A program made the translations under genes and the position numbers. Source: Hymenobacter algoricola (lineage in GTDB: Bacteria; Bacteroidota; Bacteroidia; Cytophagales; Hymenobacteraceae). From it: a stretch of 64,000 bases of DNA. The notes beneath the pieces are model-generated. The model worked only from the letters and a program-made list of their open reading frames with translations, was not told where the DNA came from and made no database searches. The first letter of the stretch is position 1. Every line of letters begins with the position of its first letter. The stretch is taken from assembly GCF_039539525.1 (NCBI RefSeq), contig NZ_BAABDH010000024.1, positions 1 through 64,000 of the forward strand, read 5' to 3'. Below are positions 17,930-26,245 of the stretch, one piece after another.

Positions 17930-18151
17930 CGCGCCGCGGTGGCTGTGCCCGGCGGGCGAAATGATCAACGCGGGCAGGCGCGGCAGCAGCGTGGTGCTGC
18001 CGCTGGAAATGCGCCGTTCGCGCAACCCCGCCGTCGTTACCCGCCTTACCGGTACCGCTAAGCGTTGCCCAAAGGCTAGCGCTTTACCGGCCGTGCCACC
18101 TGTTGGCAGGAGGCTCCGAAGCGGCTACCGTGAGCTGGTGCTTGTCAGGCA
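17930..18151. other. gene-free stretch after ldhA
   Basis: No coding frame with family features and no repeat seen. It leads into the terminator at 18152. Confidence 0.4.
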
Positions 18152-18184
18152 TAAAAAAAGGACGCCGAATCGACGTCCCCTTTT
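18152..18184. terminator. bidirectional intrinsic terminator
   Basis: An A-run precedes GGACG-c-CGA-a-TCG-a-CGTCC, which is followed by CCTTTT. The hairpin can end both the plus transcript from ldhA and the minus transcript from the CHRD gene. Confidence 0.7.
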
Positions 18185-18299
18185 CCACAACCAAAACACC
18201 TAAAAAACTATTCTTTCAAGCGGAATCATAACAAGGTCTGTGCCAGAATTTAGTCATTCGTCTGGCCAGTCAAACTTTATTTTTCCAGCGCAGCAGAGG

Positions 18300-20162
18300 C
18301 TACTCCTTCACCAGGCGGGTCATCAGCCGGGAGCCTGCCGCTTCTACCGTTACCAGGTACAGGCCCGGAGTTAGCTGGGGCAGAGCCAGCGGCTGCACAT
18401 TGCTTCCGGCCCGGATCTGCACTACCTGCATAGCCACAGTTCGTCCCAGCAGGTCAGCCACTTGCACCGTGCCGGGGCCGGCCGTGCGGGCTTCGAACGT
18501 CAGCGTCACTGCGGTCCGGAAAGGATTGGGGTAGCTGGCAAAGGTTTCGGCCGCCAGCGCCGCCGCCGTGGTACTCAGCACAACGCGCAGATTGCGGGCC
18601 CCGCGAAATACCTGCCCGCGGATTTCGCCGCCCGGAAACTGCGCCGTGTGCAGGTTCACGTACATACTATCCTTGCGGAACTGCAGGGAGCGGCGCACCG
18701 TGAAGGGCTGTGCGGCGTTGTCGGCGCGCCAGTAGCCGTAGGCCGCCGTGGGCGTGCCGGCATTGTCGAAGAAAGGCACGAGGTTGAACACCACCGGCCC
18801 GACCTGATTGCGCAGGCCGGTATGGAAATGACCGCCGGTGGGCACGCCCGTCAGGCCGCCCCACACCAGCATAAAGTGGGCGTTGTTCTGGTCCCGGTCG
18901 ATGCTGACCAGGCCCGAGGCCAGGCCGGCGCTGCTGCTGGGCGCGGGCTGCTCCTGCACGCCACTCAGGGCAAAGGTGTAGCCTTCGCGGGCTACGCGGT
19001 ACACCTGCCCGCGGATTTCGCCCTCGGGGTTGGCCGCCGTATTCAGCACCAGATTTACCTGCCCCGCCAGAAACGCGTTGGCAGTGGCCGGATTCAACCC
19101 GGGGAAAGTGACGGAAAAGGCTTTGCTCGTCAGCGTGGTCAGCCCTACCCGACTCAGGCGGGTGGCCCCGGTATTCGACTGGCCGGCATCGGCCAGGTAC
19201 AGGTCCAGACTGGTGGGCGGACCACTCAGGCCGGTAAAGGACACGGTGAGGCGCAGCGTATCGAGGGCCGGATTCAGCTCGCCCAGCGCCACGGCTTTGG
19301 CCGTGGTTGTAACGGCAGGCACCATCTGCGCCCCGTCGAGGCGGGCATCGTGGGCTACCACGCGGGCCCGGCTTACCAGCTGCCCCCTTATCTCGCCGCC
19401 GGGATTATTGACGGTGTACACGTTGATGTAGATGTTGCCCGCTTCCAGCGCCGCCAGAAAAGCCGGCGTGACGGGCACCTCGCCCTCGATGACGTTGCCC
19501 GCCAGATACGGCTGCAAGTCCAGGATAACGGGGCCCACCGCGCCCGGGGCACCGTTGTGGAAGTGCGTGGCCGTAATGGCGCTGGTCATGTTGTCGAGCA
19601 CGGTGCGGAACTTCAGGCGGGACTTGTCCTGGGCCAGCACAAAGCTGCCCACGCCCAGCCCGGCGGGCGTGACGACGGGCACTTCCTGGGCCCCGGTGAG
19701 CGTGCCGGCATACAGGTATTCCGTCTCCATCTCAATCTGCCCGCGGATTTCCCCCCCGGGGTTGGCGGCCGTGTGCACGTTGAGGTAATAGTCGCCGCGG
19801 ATGAAGCGCCGCAGCTTGGTGTTGTCGAGGTCGGGGCCGGTCAGGAACCCCTGCAGGCGGTTGCCGCGCACAAACTGCAGCAAGCCCGTCACGACCGGGC
19901 CCGACACCCCGCGCCGGCCCAGGTGGGTGTGGGCATTGGTAATGGGTCCGCTCAGGCCGCTGAAGGTGGCGGTAATAAACAGCGTGTCGCGGGTAGCATT
20001 CAGCACGCAGCTGGCCACGCCCTGCGCGGGGGTAGCAACGGCGGGCACTTCCTGCGCCCCATCCAGCTTGGCCGACAGCAGCAGGTGGGGCCGCAGGTGG
20101 TCGGCCCATCCCAGTCCGGGCGCCAGCAGCAAGGCCAGCACTAGCGTAAGTTGTTTGCGCAT
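18300..20162 (-). CDS. secreted four-domain CHRD protein with T9SS sorting domain
   Basis: The 620-aa product has a signal peptide (M-R-K-Q-L-T-L..., cleavage near G-W-A-D) and four CHRD-type beta domains, roughly residues 25-145, 148-268, 272-395 and 400-535. Each ends with the repeated signature N-P-G-G-E-I-R-G-Q or a variant (N-P-E-G-E-I-R-G-Q, F-P-G-G-E-I-R-G-Q). Histidines in 'H-T-H-L' and 'H-F-H' positions recur. The last 75 residues (S-Y-P-N-P-F...T-P-G-L-Y-L-V-T-V) are a T9SS type A sorting domain, so the protein is exported across the outer membrane and processed. The ATG at 20162 starts the signal peptide. The role of CHRD domains in bacteria is not settled. Confidence 0.9.
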   Translation of the reverse strand: MRKQLTLVLALLLAPGLGWADHLRPHLLLSAKLDGAQEVPAVATPAQGVASCVLNATRDTLFITATFSGLSGPITNAHTHLGRRGVSGPVVTGLLQFVRGNRLQGFLTGPDLDNTKLRRFIRGDYYLNVHTAANPGGEIRGQIEMETEYLYAGTLTGAQEVPVVTPAGLGVGSFVLAQDKSRLKFRTVLDNMTSAITATHFHNGAPGAVGPVILDLQPYLAGNVIEGEVPVTPAFLAALEAGNIYINVYTVNNPGGEIRGQLVSRARVVAHDARLDGAQMVPAVTTTAKAVALGELNPALDTLRLTVSFTGLSGPPTSLDLYLADAGQSNTGATRLSRVGLTTLTSKAFSVTFPGLNPATANAFLAGQVNLVLNTAANPEGEIRGQVYRVAREGYTFALSGVQEQPAPSSSAGLASGLVSIDRDQNNAHFMLVWGGLTGVPTGGHFHTGLRNQVGPVVFNLVPFFDNAGTPTAAYGYWRADNAAQPFTVRRSLQFRKDSMYVNLHTAQFPGGEIRGQVFRGARNLRVVLSTTAAALAAETFASYPNPFRTAVTLTFEARTAGPGTVQVADLLGRTVAMQVVQIRAGSNVQPLALPQLTPGLYLVTVEAAGSRLMTRLVKE

Positions 20163-20366
20163 AACAGCAGGAGTTTGGTGAAACAAAAAGTCCCCGGTTG
20201 GCAACCGCGGCCATCCTCATATTCGGAGCCGCGGCGCATTTGGTTGCTTGCCCTCAGGCAATTAGCGGCCGGCCCGCGCCTCCCCCCGGACTCGGGCCAG
20301 TCGGCGCGTTTGGTGGCGGGCCGGCCGGCCGCGTATCTTGCGGGCTTTACCCCTACTTACCTTTCT

Positions 20367-20843
20367 ATGGAAGCTCCCCGCGACGAATTCATGCGCGAAG
20401 CCATTCGCCTTTCAATCGAGAAAATGCAGGCCGGCCACGGTGGCCCCTTCGGCGCCGTGGTGGTCAAAGACGGCCGCGTCATTGCCCGGGGTTTCAACCA
20501 GGTAACCAGCACCAACGACCCCACCTGCCACGCCGAAGTCGATGCCATTCGCAAGGCCTGCCAGGCGCTGGGCACGTTTCAGCTCGACGACTGCGACCTG
20601 TACACCTCCTGCGAGCCCTGCCCCATGTGCCTGGGCGCCATCTACTGGGCCCGCCCGCGCCGCGTGTTCTACGGCAACACCAAAGCCGACGCGGCCGCCG
20701 TCGGCTTCGACGACCAGTTCATCTACGAGGAGCTGGACAAGCCCCTGCCCGCCCGCCAGATTCCGATGCAGGAGCTGCTGCGCGACGAAGCCCTGGCCGG
20801 CTTCGAGGCCTGGACGAAAAAGGAAGGCAAAACCGAGTATTAA
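20367..20843 (+). CDS. guaD: guanine deaminase (cytidine-deaminase fold)
   Basis: The 158-aa enzyme should convert guanine to xanthine in purine salvage. The zinc site is complete: H-A-E-V near residue 55 (His ligand and catalytic Glu) and P-C-P-M-C near 85-89 (two Cys ligands). The sequence is close to the Bacillus-type guanine deaminase, including G-G-P-F-G-A-V-V, S-C-E-P-C-P-M-C-L-G-A-I-Y-W-A-R-P and G-F-D-D-Q-F-I-Y. The tRNA adenosine deaminase TadA has the same zinc site, but those guanine-type segments and the C-terminal E-Y favour guaD. The ATG at 20367 matches the family N-terminus. Confidence 0.9.
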   Translation: MEAPRDEFMREAIRLSIEKMQAGHGGPFGAVVVKDGRVIARGFNQVTSTNDPTCHAEVDAIRKACQALGTFQLDDCDLYTSCEPCPMCLGAIYWARPRRVFYGNTKADAAAVGFDDQFIYEELDKPLPARQIPMQELLRDEALAGFEAWTKKEGKTEY

Positions 20844-20912
20844 CAGCAGTTTTGCGGCTTTAGCGGGGCTTTTCAACGGCCCTGACCTGCATCGGCTACC
20901 TCGCCCCTGTCC

Positions 20913-20955
20913 CAAACAGCAAAGGCTACCCCACGAGGGTAGCCTTTGCTGTTTG
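20913..20955. terminator. bidirectional terminator between guaD and ffh
   Basis: A perfect 18-bp inverted repeat (arms 20913-20930 and 20938-20955, beginning CAAACAGCAAAGG) encloses a 7-nt loop between two convergent genes. T-runs are short, but the stem is very stable. Confidence 0.75.
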
Positions 20956-20992
20956 GAGACAAATCATCCGGAAATCGGCGCGGTGCCTTCTG

Positions 20993-22339
20993 CTACATCT
21001 TGCCTTTCATGCCCATCATTTTGGCCATCTGGGCCATGCCGCCCTTGGTGGTGCTCATCTTGTTCATCGTGCGCATCACCTTGCGCATGTCCTCAAACTG
21101 CTTCATCAGGTTGTTGACCTGCTGAATGTCGGTGCCGCTGCCCTTGGCCAGACGGCGGCGGCGGGAGCCGTTGATAACATCCGGCGAGGCCCGCTCCTGC
21201 GGGGTCATGCTCTTGATGATGGACTCAATCGGCTTGAAGGCGTCGTCGTCGATGTCGATGTCCTTGATCTGCTTGCTCATGCCGGGAATCATGCCCACCA
21301 GATCCTTCAGGTTGCCCATCTTCTTGATCTGCTCGAGCTGGGAGAGGAAGTCGTCGAAGTTGAACTGGTTTTTGCGGATCTTCTGGTTGATGCGCTTGGC
21401 CTCGTCCTCGTCGAACTGCTGCTGGGCGCGCTCCACGAGCGAGATTACGTCGCCCATGCCCAGAATCCGCTGCGCCATCCGGTCGGGATAGAACATATCC
21501 AGGGCTTCCATCTTCTCGCCCGTCGAGATGAATTTGATGGGCTTTTCAACCACGGCCCGGATGCTCAGGGCCGCGCCGCCGCGGGAGTCGCCGTCGAGCT
21601 TGGTGAGCACCACGCCGTCGAAGTTGAGGCGGTCGTTGAAGGTTTTGGCGGTATTCACCGCGTCCTGGCCCGTCATGGCGTCCACCACGAACAGGGTTTC
21701 CGACGGGTTGATGGCCCGCTTCACGGCCTCAATCTCCTTCATCATCTGCTCATCGACGGCCAGGCGGCCGGCGGTGTCGATGATGACGACCTTCTTGTTG
21801 TTTTTCCTGGCGTAGGCAATGGCATTCTGCGAAATCTCGACCGGGTTCTTGTTCTCCGGCTCCGAGTACACCTCCACGCCCACCTGCTCGCCCAGTACTT
21901 TTAGCTGGTCGATGGCGGCGGGCCGGTAGATGTCGCAGGCGACGAGCAGCACCGTGCGGTTCTGCTTTTTGATGAACGTGGCCAGCTTGCCGGCGAAAGT
22001 CGTTTTGCCCGAGCCCTGCAGGCCCGAGAGCAGAATGATGGCCGGGTCGCCCTTGAGCACCACGTCCTCCTTGGTGCCGCCCATGAGCTGGGTCAGCTCG
22101 TCGTACACGATTTTGGTCATCAGCTGCCCCGGCGACACGGTCGTCAGCACGTCGCGGCCCATGGCCTCGTCCTTGATCTTGTCGGTGACTTCCTTGGCCA
22201 CCTTGTAGTTCACGTCGGCATCCACCAGGGCGCGGCGGATTTCCTTGATGGTGGCCGCCACGTTGATTTCGGTGATGCTGCCCTGGCCCTTGAGGGTTTT
22301 GAAGGCTTTATCGAGCTTGGTACTGAGGTTATCAAACAT
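20993..22339 (-). CDS. ffh: signal recognition particle protein Ffh
   Basis: The 448-aa GTPase delivers nascent membrane proteins to FtsY. It has the N domain (residues 1-85) and the G domain with G-L-Q-G-S-G-K-T-T near 105, D-T-A-G-R-L near 190, T-K-L-D-G-D near 247 and the insertion-box motifs. The methionine-rich M domain runs from 325 to 448 (S-R-R-R-R-L-A-K-G-S-G binds the RNA; the C-terminus ends M-M-G-M-K-G-K-M). The ATG at 22339 matches the family start M-F-D-N-L-S. Its RNA partner is encoded at about 63241-63332 in this same window. Confidence 0.97.
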   Translation of the reverse strand: MFDNLSTKLDKAFKTLKGQGSITEINVAATIKEIRRALVDADVNYKVAKEVTDKIKDEAMGRDVLTTVSPGQLMTKIVYDELTQLMGGTKEDVVLKGDPAIILLSGLQGSGKTTFAGKLATFIKKQNRTVLLVACDIYRPAAIDQLKVLGEQVGVEVYSEPENKNPVEISQNAIAYARKNNKKVVIIDTAGRLAVDEQMMKEIEAVKRAINPSETLFVVDAMTGQDAVNTAKTFNDRLNFDGVVLTKLDGDSRGGAALSIRAVVEKPIKFISTGEKMEALDMFYPDRMAQRILGMGDVISLVERAQQQFDEDEAKRINQKIRKNQFNFDDFLSQLEQIKKMGNLKDLVGMIPGMSKQIKDIDIDDDAFKPIESIIKSMTPQERASPDVINGSRRRRLAKGSGTDIQQVNNLMKQFEDMRKVMRTMNKMSTTKGGMAQMAKMMGMKGKM

Positions 22340-22482
22340 CGGTAGAGGTAGTGCTTGGTTGCGTGGGAATTGGGCCGCCAAGGCTGTTCAGCCCCGGGCA
22401 GCCCGCTGGTTGCGGGGGTAGCAAGGCGGCCAACCCGGCCGTTCTTGCCGACGGAATCCTCGAAATGCCGCCTTTTCGCTCC

Positions 22483-22490
22483 CAAAATTA
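22483..22490 (-). promoter_or_regulatory. candidate -7 promoter box for ffh
   Basis: On the minus strand this reads TAATTTTG (TAnnTTTG), about 145 bp before the ffh start codon. Confidence 0.4.
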
Positions 22491-22520
22491 GCCAGAAAAC
22501 CGCGAAAGCCGATACCTGCT

Positions 22521-22528
22521 TACCTTCG
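22521..22528 (+). promoter_or_regulatory. candidate -7 box for the glycosyltransferase at 22565
   Basis: TACCTTCG differs from TAnnTTTG at one base and lies 36 bp before the start codon. Confidence 0.35.
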
Positions 22529-22564
22529 CGCCGCCAAACGGTCTTAATCTGTCCCCAAGTTCTC

Positions 22565-23863
22565 ATGCGCCTGCTCGTCATTACGTATTATTGGCCGCCT
22601 TCCGGGGGCGCGGGCGTGCAGCGGACGTTGAAATTTGTGAAGCACCTGCCCTCCTTCGGCGTGGCGTGCACCGTGATTACCGTCGACCCCGAGCAGGGAG
22701 CGTATCCGGTGCTGGATGCGTCGCTGGCGGCGGAGGTGCCCGCCGCGGTGCGGGTGATTCGCACGGGCACTTCGGAGCCTTTCGGCTCCTACAAGAAGCT
22801 CACCGGCCGCCGGCAGATTCCCTACGGCGGCTTCGCCAACGAAAGCCAGACCAGCTTCCAGCAGCGGTTTTTCAAGTTCGTGCGCGGCAACGTGTTTATC
22901 CCCGATCCGCGCCGGGGCTGGAACGCCCACGTGCTGCGGGCCTGCGCCGAGCTGTTTGCCGCCGGCGAAACCTTCGACGCCGTGCTCACCAGCAGCCCGC
23001 CCCATTCCACCCAGCTCATTGGCCTGGAGCTTAAAAAGCGCTATGGTCTGCGCTGGCTGGCCGACATGCGCGACCCCTGGACCGACATCTACTACGCCAA
23101 GGCGCTCAACCAGACGGCCCCCGCCCGCTGGCTCGACGCCTGGTACGAGCGGCAGGTGCTGGAGCAGGCCGACGAGGTGCTGGTGACCAGCCCCGACACC
23201 AAGCGCCTGTTTCTGGGCAAGTCGGCCAAGCTCACCGACGCCAAATTTCACGTGCTGCCCAACGGCTACGACGAAAGCGACTTCCGCGAGCCTTCGGCCC
23301 CGCCCACCGACGCGCTGCTGATAACCCACACGGGCACCATTTCCGAAATCTACCACATCGAGCTGTTTCTGGCCGCCTGCGGGGAGTGCTGCCGCCGCCA
23401 TCCCGACGTGAACCTGCGCCTGCGCTTCGTGGGCCAGGTATCCCGGGGCGTGCAGACCTTGGTTGAGGACCACGAGCTCAGCGCCCGCACCGAGTTTATT
23501 GCCTTCGTGCCCCACGAGGCGTCGGTGGGCTACCTGCTGCGCTCCACGGTGCTGCTGATGGCCATTCCCGACGTCGACCACAACTTCGGTATTCTGCCCG
23601 GCAAAGTATTCGAGTACCTGGCGGCCAACAAGCCCATCATCTGCGTGGGTCCGGTGGGCTCCGATGCCGACACGCTGCTGGAAGAGTGCGGCGCCGGCCA
23701 CGCCTTTGCCTACGTGGCCTACGGCGACATGCTCGACTACCTCGAAGCCCAGGTAGCGGCCTGGCGCCTGAACCCGAACCTGGATTTGCCGGCCCTGAAC
23801 CACTCCCGCTACTCCCGCCGCGCCCTCACCGAAAAGCTGGCACGGCTGATCCAGCGCGCCTAG
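22565..23863 (+). CDS. GT-B fold glycosyltransferase (family 4-like)
   Basis: The 432-aa product opens with the nucleotide-sugar transferase N-terminus M-R-L-L-V-I-T-Y-Y-W-P-P-S-G-G-A-G-V-Q-R. The middle has L-T-S-S-P-P-H-S-T-Q and W-L-A-D-M-R-D-P-W. The C-terminal half has V-L-P-N-G-Y-D near residue 235 and the sugar-nucleotide region L-P-G-K-V-F-E-Y-L-A-A-N-K-P near 345. These features are typical of capsule and O-antigen transferases. It is the first gene of the surface-glycan region. Donor and acceptor cannot be read from the sequence. Confidence 0.88.
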   Translation: MRLLVITYYWPPSGGAGVQRTLKFVKHLPSFGVACTVITVDPEQGAYPVLDASLAAEVPAAVRVIRTGTSEPFGSYKKLTGRRQIPYGGFANESQTSFQQRFFKFVRGNVFIPDPRRGWNAHVLRACAELFAAGETFDAVLTSSPPHSTQLIGLELKKRYGLRWLADMRDPWTDIYYAKALNQTAPARWLDAWYERQVLEQADEVLVTSPDTKRLFLGKSAKLTDAKFHVLPNGYDESDFREPSAPPTDALLITHTGTISEIYHIELFLAACGECCRRHPDVNLRLRFVGQVSRGVQTLVEDHELSARTEFIAFVPHEASVGYLLRSTVLLMAIPDVDHNFGILPGKVFEYLAANKPIICVGPVGSDADTLLEECGAGHAFAYVAYGDMLDYLEAQVAAWRLNPNLDLPALNHSRYSRRALTEKLARLIQRA

Positions 23864-23886
23864 CCCACGGCTCAATCAGGCGGCGG

Positions 23887-24201
23887 CGGACAAAATTCAT
23901 CCGCGCCCGGATGAAATTAACGGCCGGGCGGGTGAATTTCAAGGCAGGCGCCATGATTTTCACGGGAGCTCCTATGAAAATCATGCGAGGCCGGATGAAA
24001 TTTATGCGGCACCGGGTGAATTTCACGGGAGGCCGGGTGAATTTCATCTTCGCTCGGATGAAATTCACCCGACCTCCCGTGAAATTCATGACCGGCTGGG
24101 TGATTTTTATCCGACTGGTCATAAAATTTATGACCAGTCGGATAAAAATCACGGTGGGGGCCTTAAACTTCATCCGGCTGCTCCTCTGAATTTTATCCGA
24201 G
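23887..24201. repeat. 15 x 21-bp tandem array folding into consecutive hairpins
   Basis: Fifteen units of exactly 21 bp follow one another without a phase break. The shared core is cGGrTGAAATTCAt, flanked by variable GC-rich bases. Because the core is nearly its own reverse complement, units pair into large inverted repeats: 23896-23915 (8-bp arms), 23952-23985 (34-bp palindrome with two mismatched pairs), 24018-24087 (31-bp arms, one mismatch, 8-nt loop) and 24100-24152 (perfect 26-bp arms around one base). The array lies between two convergent genes. In frame it would encode a heptad pattern (R-M-K-F, R-V-N-F) on both strands, but there is no sign that it is translated. Confidence 0.9.
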
Positions 24202-24216
24202 GCGGCGGCGGCCGGC

Positions 24217-24969
24217 CTAGCGCAGCTTCTGCCACACCCCGCGCAGCTTGCCGGGCACGCGGCTGGCCAGCTGGGCGCGGAAGTCGGCCCAGGCGGAGCG
24301 GGGCAGCTGGCGGCCCTGCCAGGCACTGAGGGCCGCGGCCACCCGCTGGGCCAGGGTGCGGTAGTGGGGGCGCTGGTAGTGGCGCAGGTTGTTGGTCACG
24401 TCGGCCGGGGTGCGCACAAAGTCGCGCACGTCGATGACAAAGCAGTTTTCGGCTTCGGCCACAAACTCCGCCAGGGCCTGGTTCATTGCGGCCTGGCGCT
24501 GGGCGGCACCGGTTTCGCCGGCGCCGGGCACGTCAATTTCGGCTCCGTTGAGGAAGAAGATGGGCACCGGGGCCGGCACCTGGGCGCGCAGCCAGCGCAG
24601 GTTTTCCCGGAAGCGGGCCGGCGTAATCTGGCCCTCACAGGTGAATTCGCGCTGAAACCGGCGCAGAAAGGCCTCGTCCATGCCGCGAAAACGGCGCTGG
24701 GCGTAGCGGGCGGCCTGGGCCCCGGGCTCCACGGCGGTCAAATCCTGGTAGCCGCCGAAGGGAATTTCGACGCCGGTCGCTTTTTCGCGGTACAGCTCCT
24801 GGGTGTAGTCCATCAGGGGGCTGTATACCAATGCATCAAAGTCGTGGCCCCAGAGCCTGGTGTCGAAAGCTTCGCGGCCCAGAAACGGCAGCTGCCCGGC
24901 CAGGCGCTGCTGCTCGGTGGCCGGCAGCTCCCGGCCCTGGCGCAGCAGCGCCGTATGCTCGACGTGCAC
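24217..24969 (-). CDS. SGNH-hydrolase-like protein, FkbH partner
   Basis: The 250-aa product starts at a GTG 6 bp after the stop of the FkbH-like gene, so the two are co-transcribed. Its middle and end look like an SGNH/GDSL fold without a clear catalytic GDS block: V-P-I-F-F-L-N-G-A-E-I near residue 135, and C-F-V-I-D-V-R-D-F-V near 185 followed by H-Y and H-Y-R. Such proteins often stand beside glycan genes and modify sugars. I cannot see a convincing nucleophile serine, so activity is doubtful. The 3' end abuts the 21-bp array. Confidence 0.5.
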   Translation of the reverse strand: MHVEHTALLRQGRELPATEQQRLAGQLPFLGREAFDTRLWGHDFDALVYSPLMDYTQELYREKATGVEIPFGGYQDLTAVEPGAQAARYAQRRFRGMDEAFLRRFQREFTCEGQITPARFRENLRWLRAQVPAPVPIFFLNGAEIDVPGAGETGAAQRQAAMNQALAEFVAEAENCFVIDVRDFVRTPADVTNNLRHYQRPHYRTLAQRVAAALSAWQGRQLPRSAWADFRAQLASRVPGKLRGVWQKLR

Positions 24970-24975
24970 CGGAAT

Positions 24976-26067
24976 CTAGTTTTCATTCACGAAGTTGAAC
25001 TCCTCGGCCACCTCCAGCTGAAAAGCCTGCAGAAACGGCGTCAGCTGGCCCAGGTCGCAGCCACCCTTGAGCAGCACCCGCAGCCGGCCGGCCACCGGCG
25101 CGGCGGGGTCCGCCGTCGTGGGGTCCGCCGCGGCTACCGCTATCCAGTCGGGCTGGTCGGTGGCGTTCAGCGCGGTGGCTACTTCGCCCTGCACCTCCAG
25201 GGCCGGAAAGCCCAGCCAGGCATAGGTAAACTGCTCGACGCCCAGGTGCAGAATGCGGCAGGAGAAGACGAGCTGCACCAGCCGGTTTTCGGGCCTGCTG
25301 ATGCCGTACACGCCCACCAGGCCGTAGTTGCCGAACCGGTCGTGCACCCGCACGGTGCCCCAGCGCTGGGTGTCGTCGGCCAGGGCCGCGGCCAGCCCGG
25401 CTTTGGTTACGCGCTGCTTGGTGAAGTTGAGCTGATTGGAGCGGTTGATAAGCTCCTCGATACGGTCCAGGTCGGGCACCACGGCCGCGCCTTCCCGAAA
25501 CTCGATGCGCACCTGGGCGTCGCGCAGAAAAGCCCGGTTGTCCTGATAGGTGGAGCGGGCCTGCTGCTGCCGTTCGAGCAGCTTGTACTGTTCCAGGCGG
25601 CCAAGCTGCGGGTCGGGCTTGCCGCTGGCGCGCAGCAGCGGCGCCAGCGCGGGCAGCTCGGCGGGGTCGGCTACCTGCAGGCCGGGGTTGTAGAACCGGG
25701 CTTCGGCCCGGTTGATGGGGTTGTCGTCGAGAAACAGGGCGTTGGGCGCCCGCAGCTGCATCTTCTCCAGCAGCTCCCGGATGATGGGCCCCTTGGGCTG
25801 CCAGCTGATCTGGGGAAACACGAACAGCTCCCGGATGCCCAGCGCCGTGAGCTGGGCCTCGGCGGCGGCAAAATCGTTCTTCGAGACGATGGTGTGCACG
25901 ATGCCCCGGGCGGCGGTGTCGCGCACCAGGGCCAGGTTCGCCGCCACCGCTGCCACGGCGCCTTCCGAGAGCGTGCCTTGCCAGAAGGTATCGTCCAGGT
26001 CCCAGATAACGACCTTAACGGGCTCGGAGGATGGTTTTTCGTTTTTCGTTGGTGGTTTTTCGCTCAT
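24976..26067 (-). CDS. FkbH-like protein (HAD phosphatase domain plus acyltransferase-like domain)
   Basis: The 363-aa protein begins (about residues 17-30) with V-V-I-W-D-L-D-D-T-F-W-Q-G-T-L, the HAD motif of FkbH-type proteins (D-L-D-x-T-L-W-x-G). S-K-N-D near 63 and F-L-D-D-N-P near 112 are the further HAD motifs. The C-terminal half (about 170-340) has R-I-E-E-L-I-N-R-S-N-Q-L-N-F-T and F-G-N-Y-G-L-V-G-V, the acyltransferase-like part of the family. FkbH proteins load small acyl groups (such as glyceryl from 1,3-bisphosphoglycerate) onto carriers. Here it sits beside pseB, so decorating a glycan with an acyl group is a reasonable inference. Confidence 0.85.
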   Translation of the reverse strand: MSEKPPTKNEKPSSEPVKVVIWDLDDTFWQGTLSEGAVAAVAANLALVRDTAARGIVHTIVSKNDFAAAEAQLTALGIRELFVFPQISWQPKGPIIRELLEKMQLRAPNALFLDDNPINRAEARFYNPGLQVADPAELPALAPLLRASGKPDPQLGRLEQYKLLERQQQARSTYQDNRAFLRDAQVRIEFREGAAVVPDLDRIEELINRSNQLNFTKQRVTKAGLAAALADDTQRWGTVRVHDRFGNYGLVGVYGISRPENRLVQLVFSCRILHLGVEQFTYAWLGFPALEVQGEVATALNATDQPDWIAVAAADPTTADPAAPVAGRLRVLLKGGCDLGQLTPFLQAFQLEVAEEFNFVNEN

Positions 26068-26168
26068 CGGTTGCCCTGAACAGCGGGCCGGCTTTCATTA
26101 GTTAGGGCAAAGGAATTGGCTTAGCCGGCCAAAAACCAAAAACCAGCCGGCTAAGAACCAACCACGCA

Positions 26169-26176
26169 CAAAAGTA
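26169..26176 (-). promoter_or_regulatory. candidate -7 box for the fkbH-like gene
   Basis: CAAAAGTA reads TACTTTTG on the minus strand (TAnnTTTG), about 100 bp before the start at 26067. It mirrors the box at 26199. Confidence 0.5.
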
Positions 26177-26198
26177 CGGAAGCTCAACCCGGAATGCC

Positions 26199-26206
26199 TA
26201 CTTTTG
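26199..26206 (+). promoter_or_regulatory. candidate -7 box for pseB
   Basis: TACTTTTG matches TAnnTTTG and lies 39 bp before the pseB ATG. Together with 26169-26176 it forms a divergent promoter pair with 22 bp between the boxes. Confidence 0.55.
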
Positions 26207-26245
26207 CGCTTTGCCAGCCCGACTGGCAACGGCATTCATTCCTCT

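Noticed and set aside
23887..24215. Protein gene with R-M-K-F / R-V-N-F heptads on either strand
   Set aside because: Both strands give such frames only because the 21-bp unit is nearly palindromic; no independent start, signal or non-repeat domain is present.
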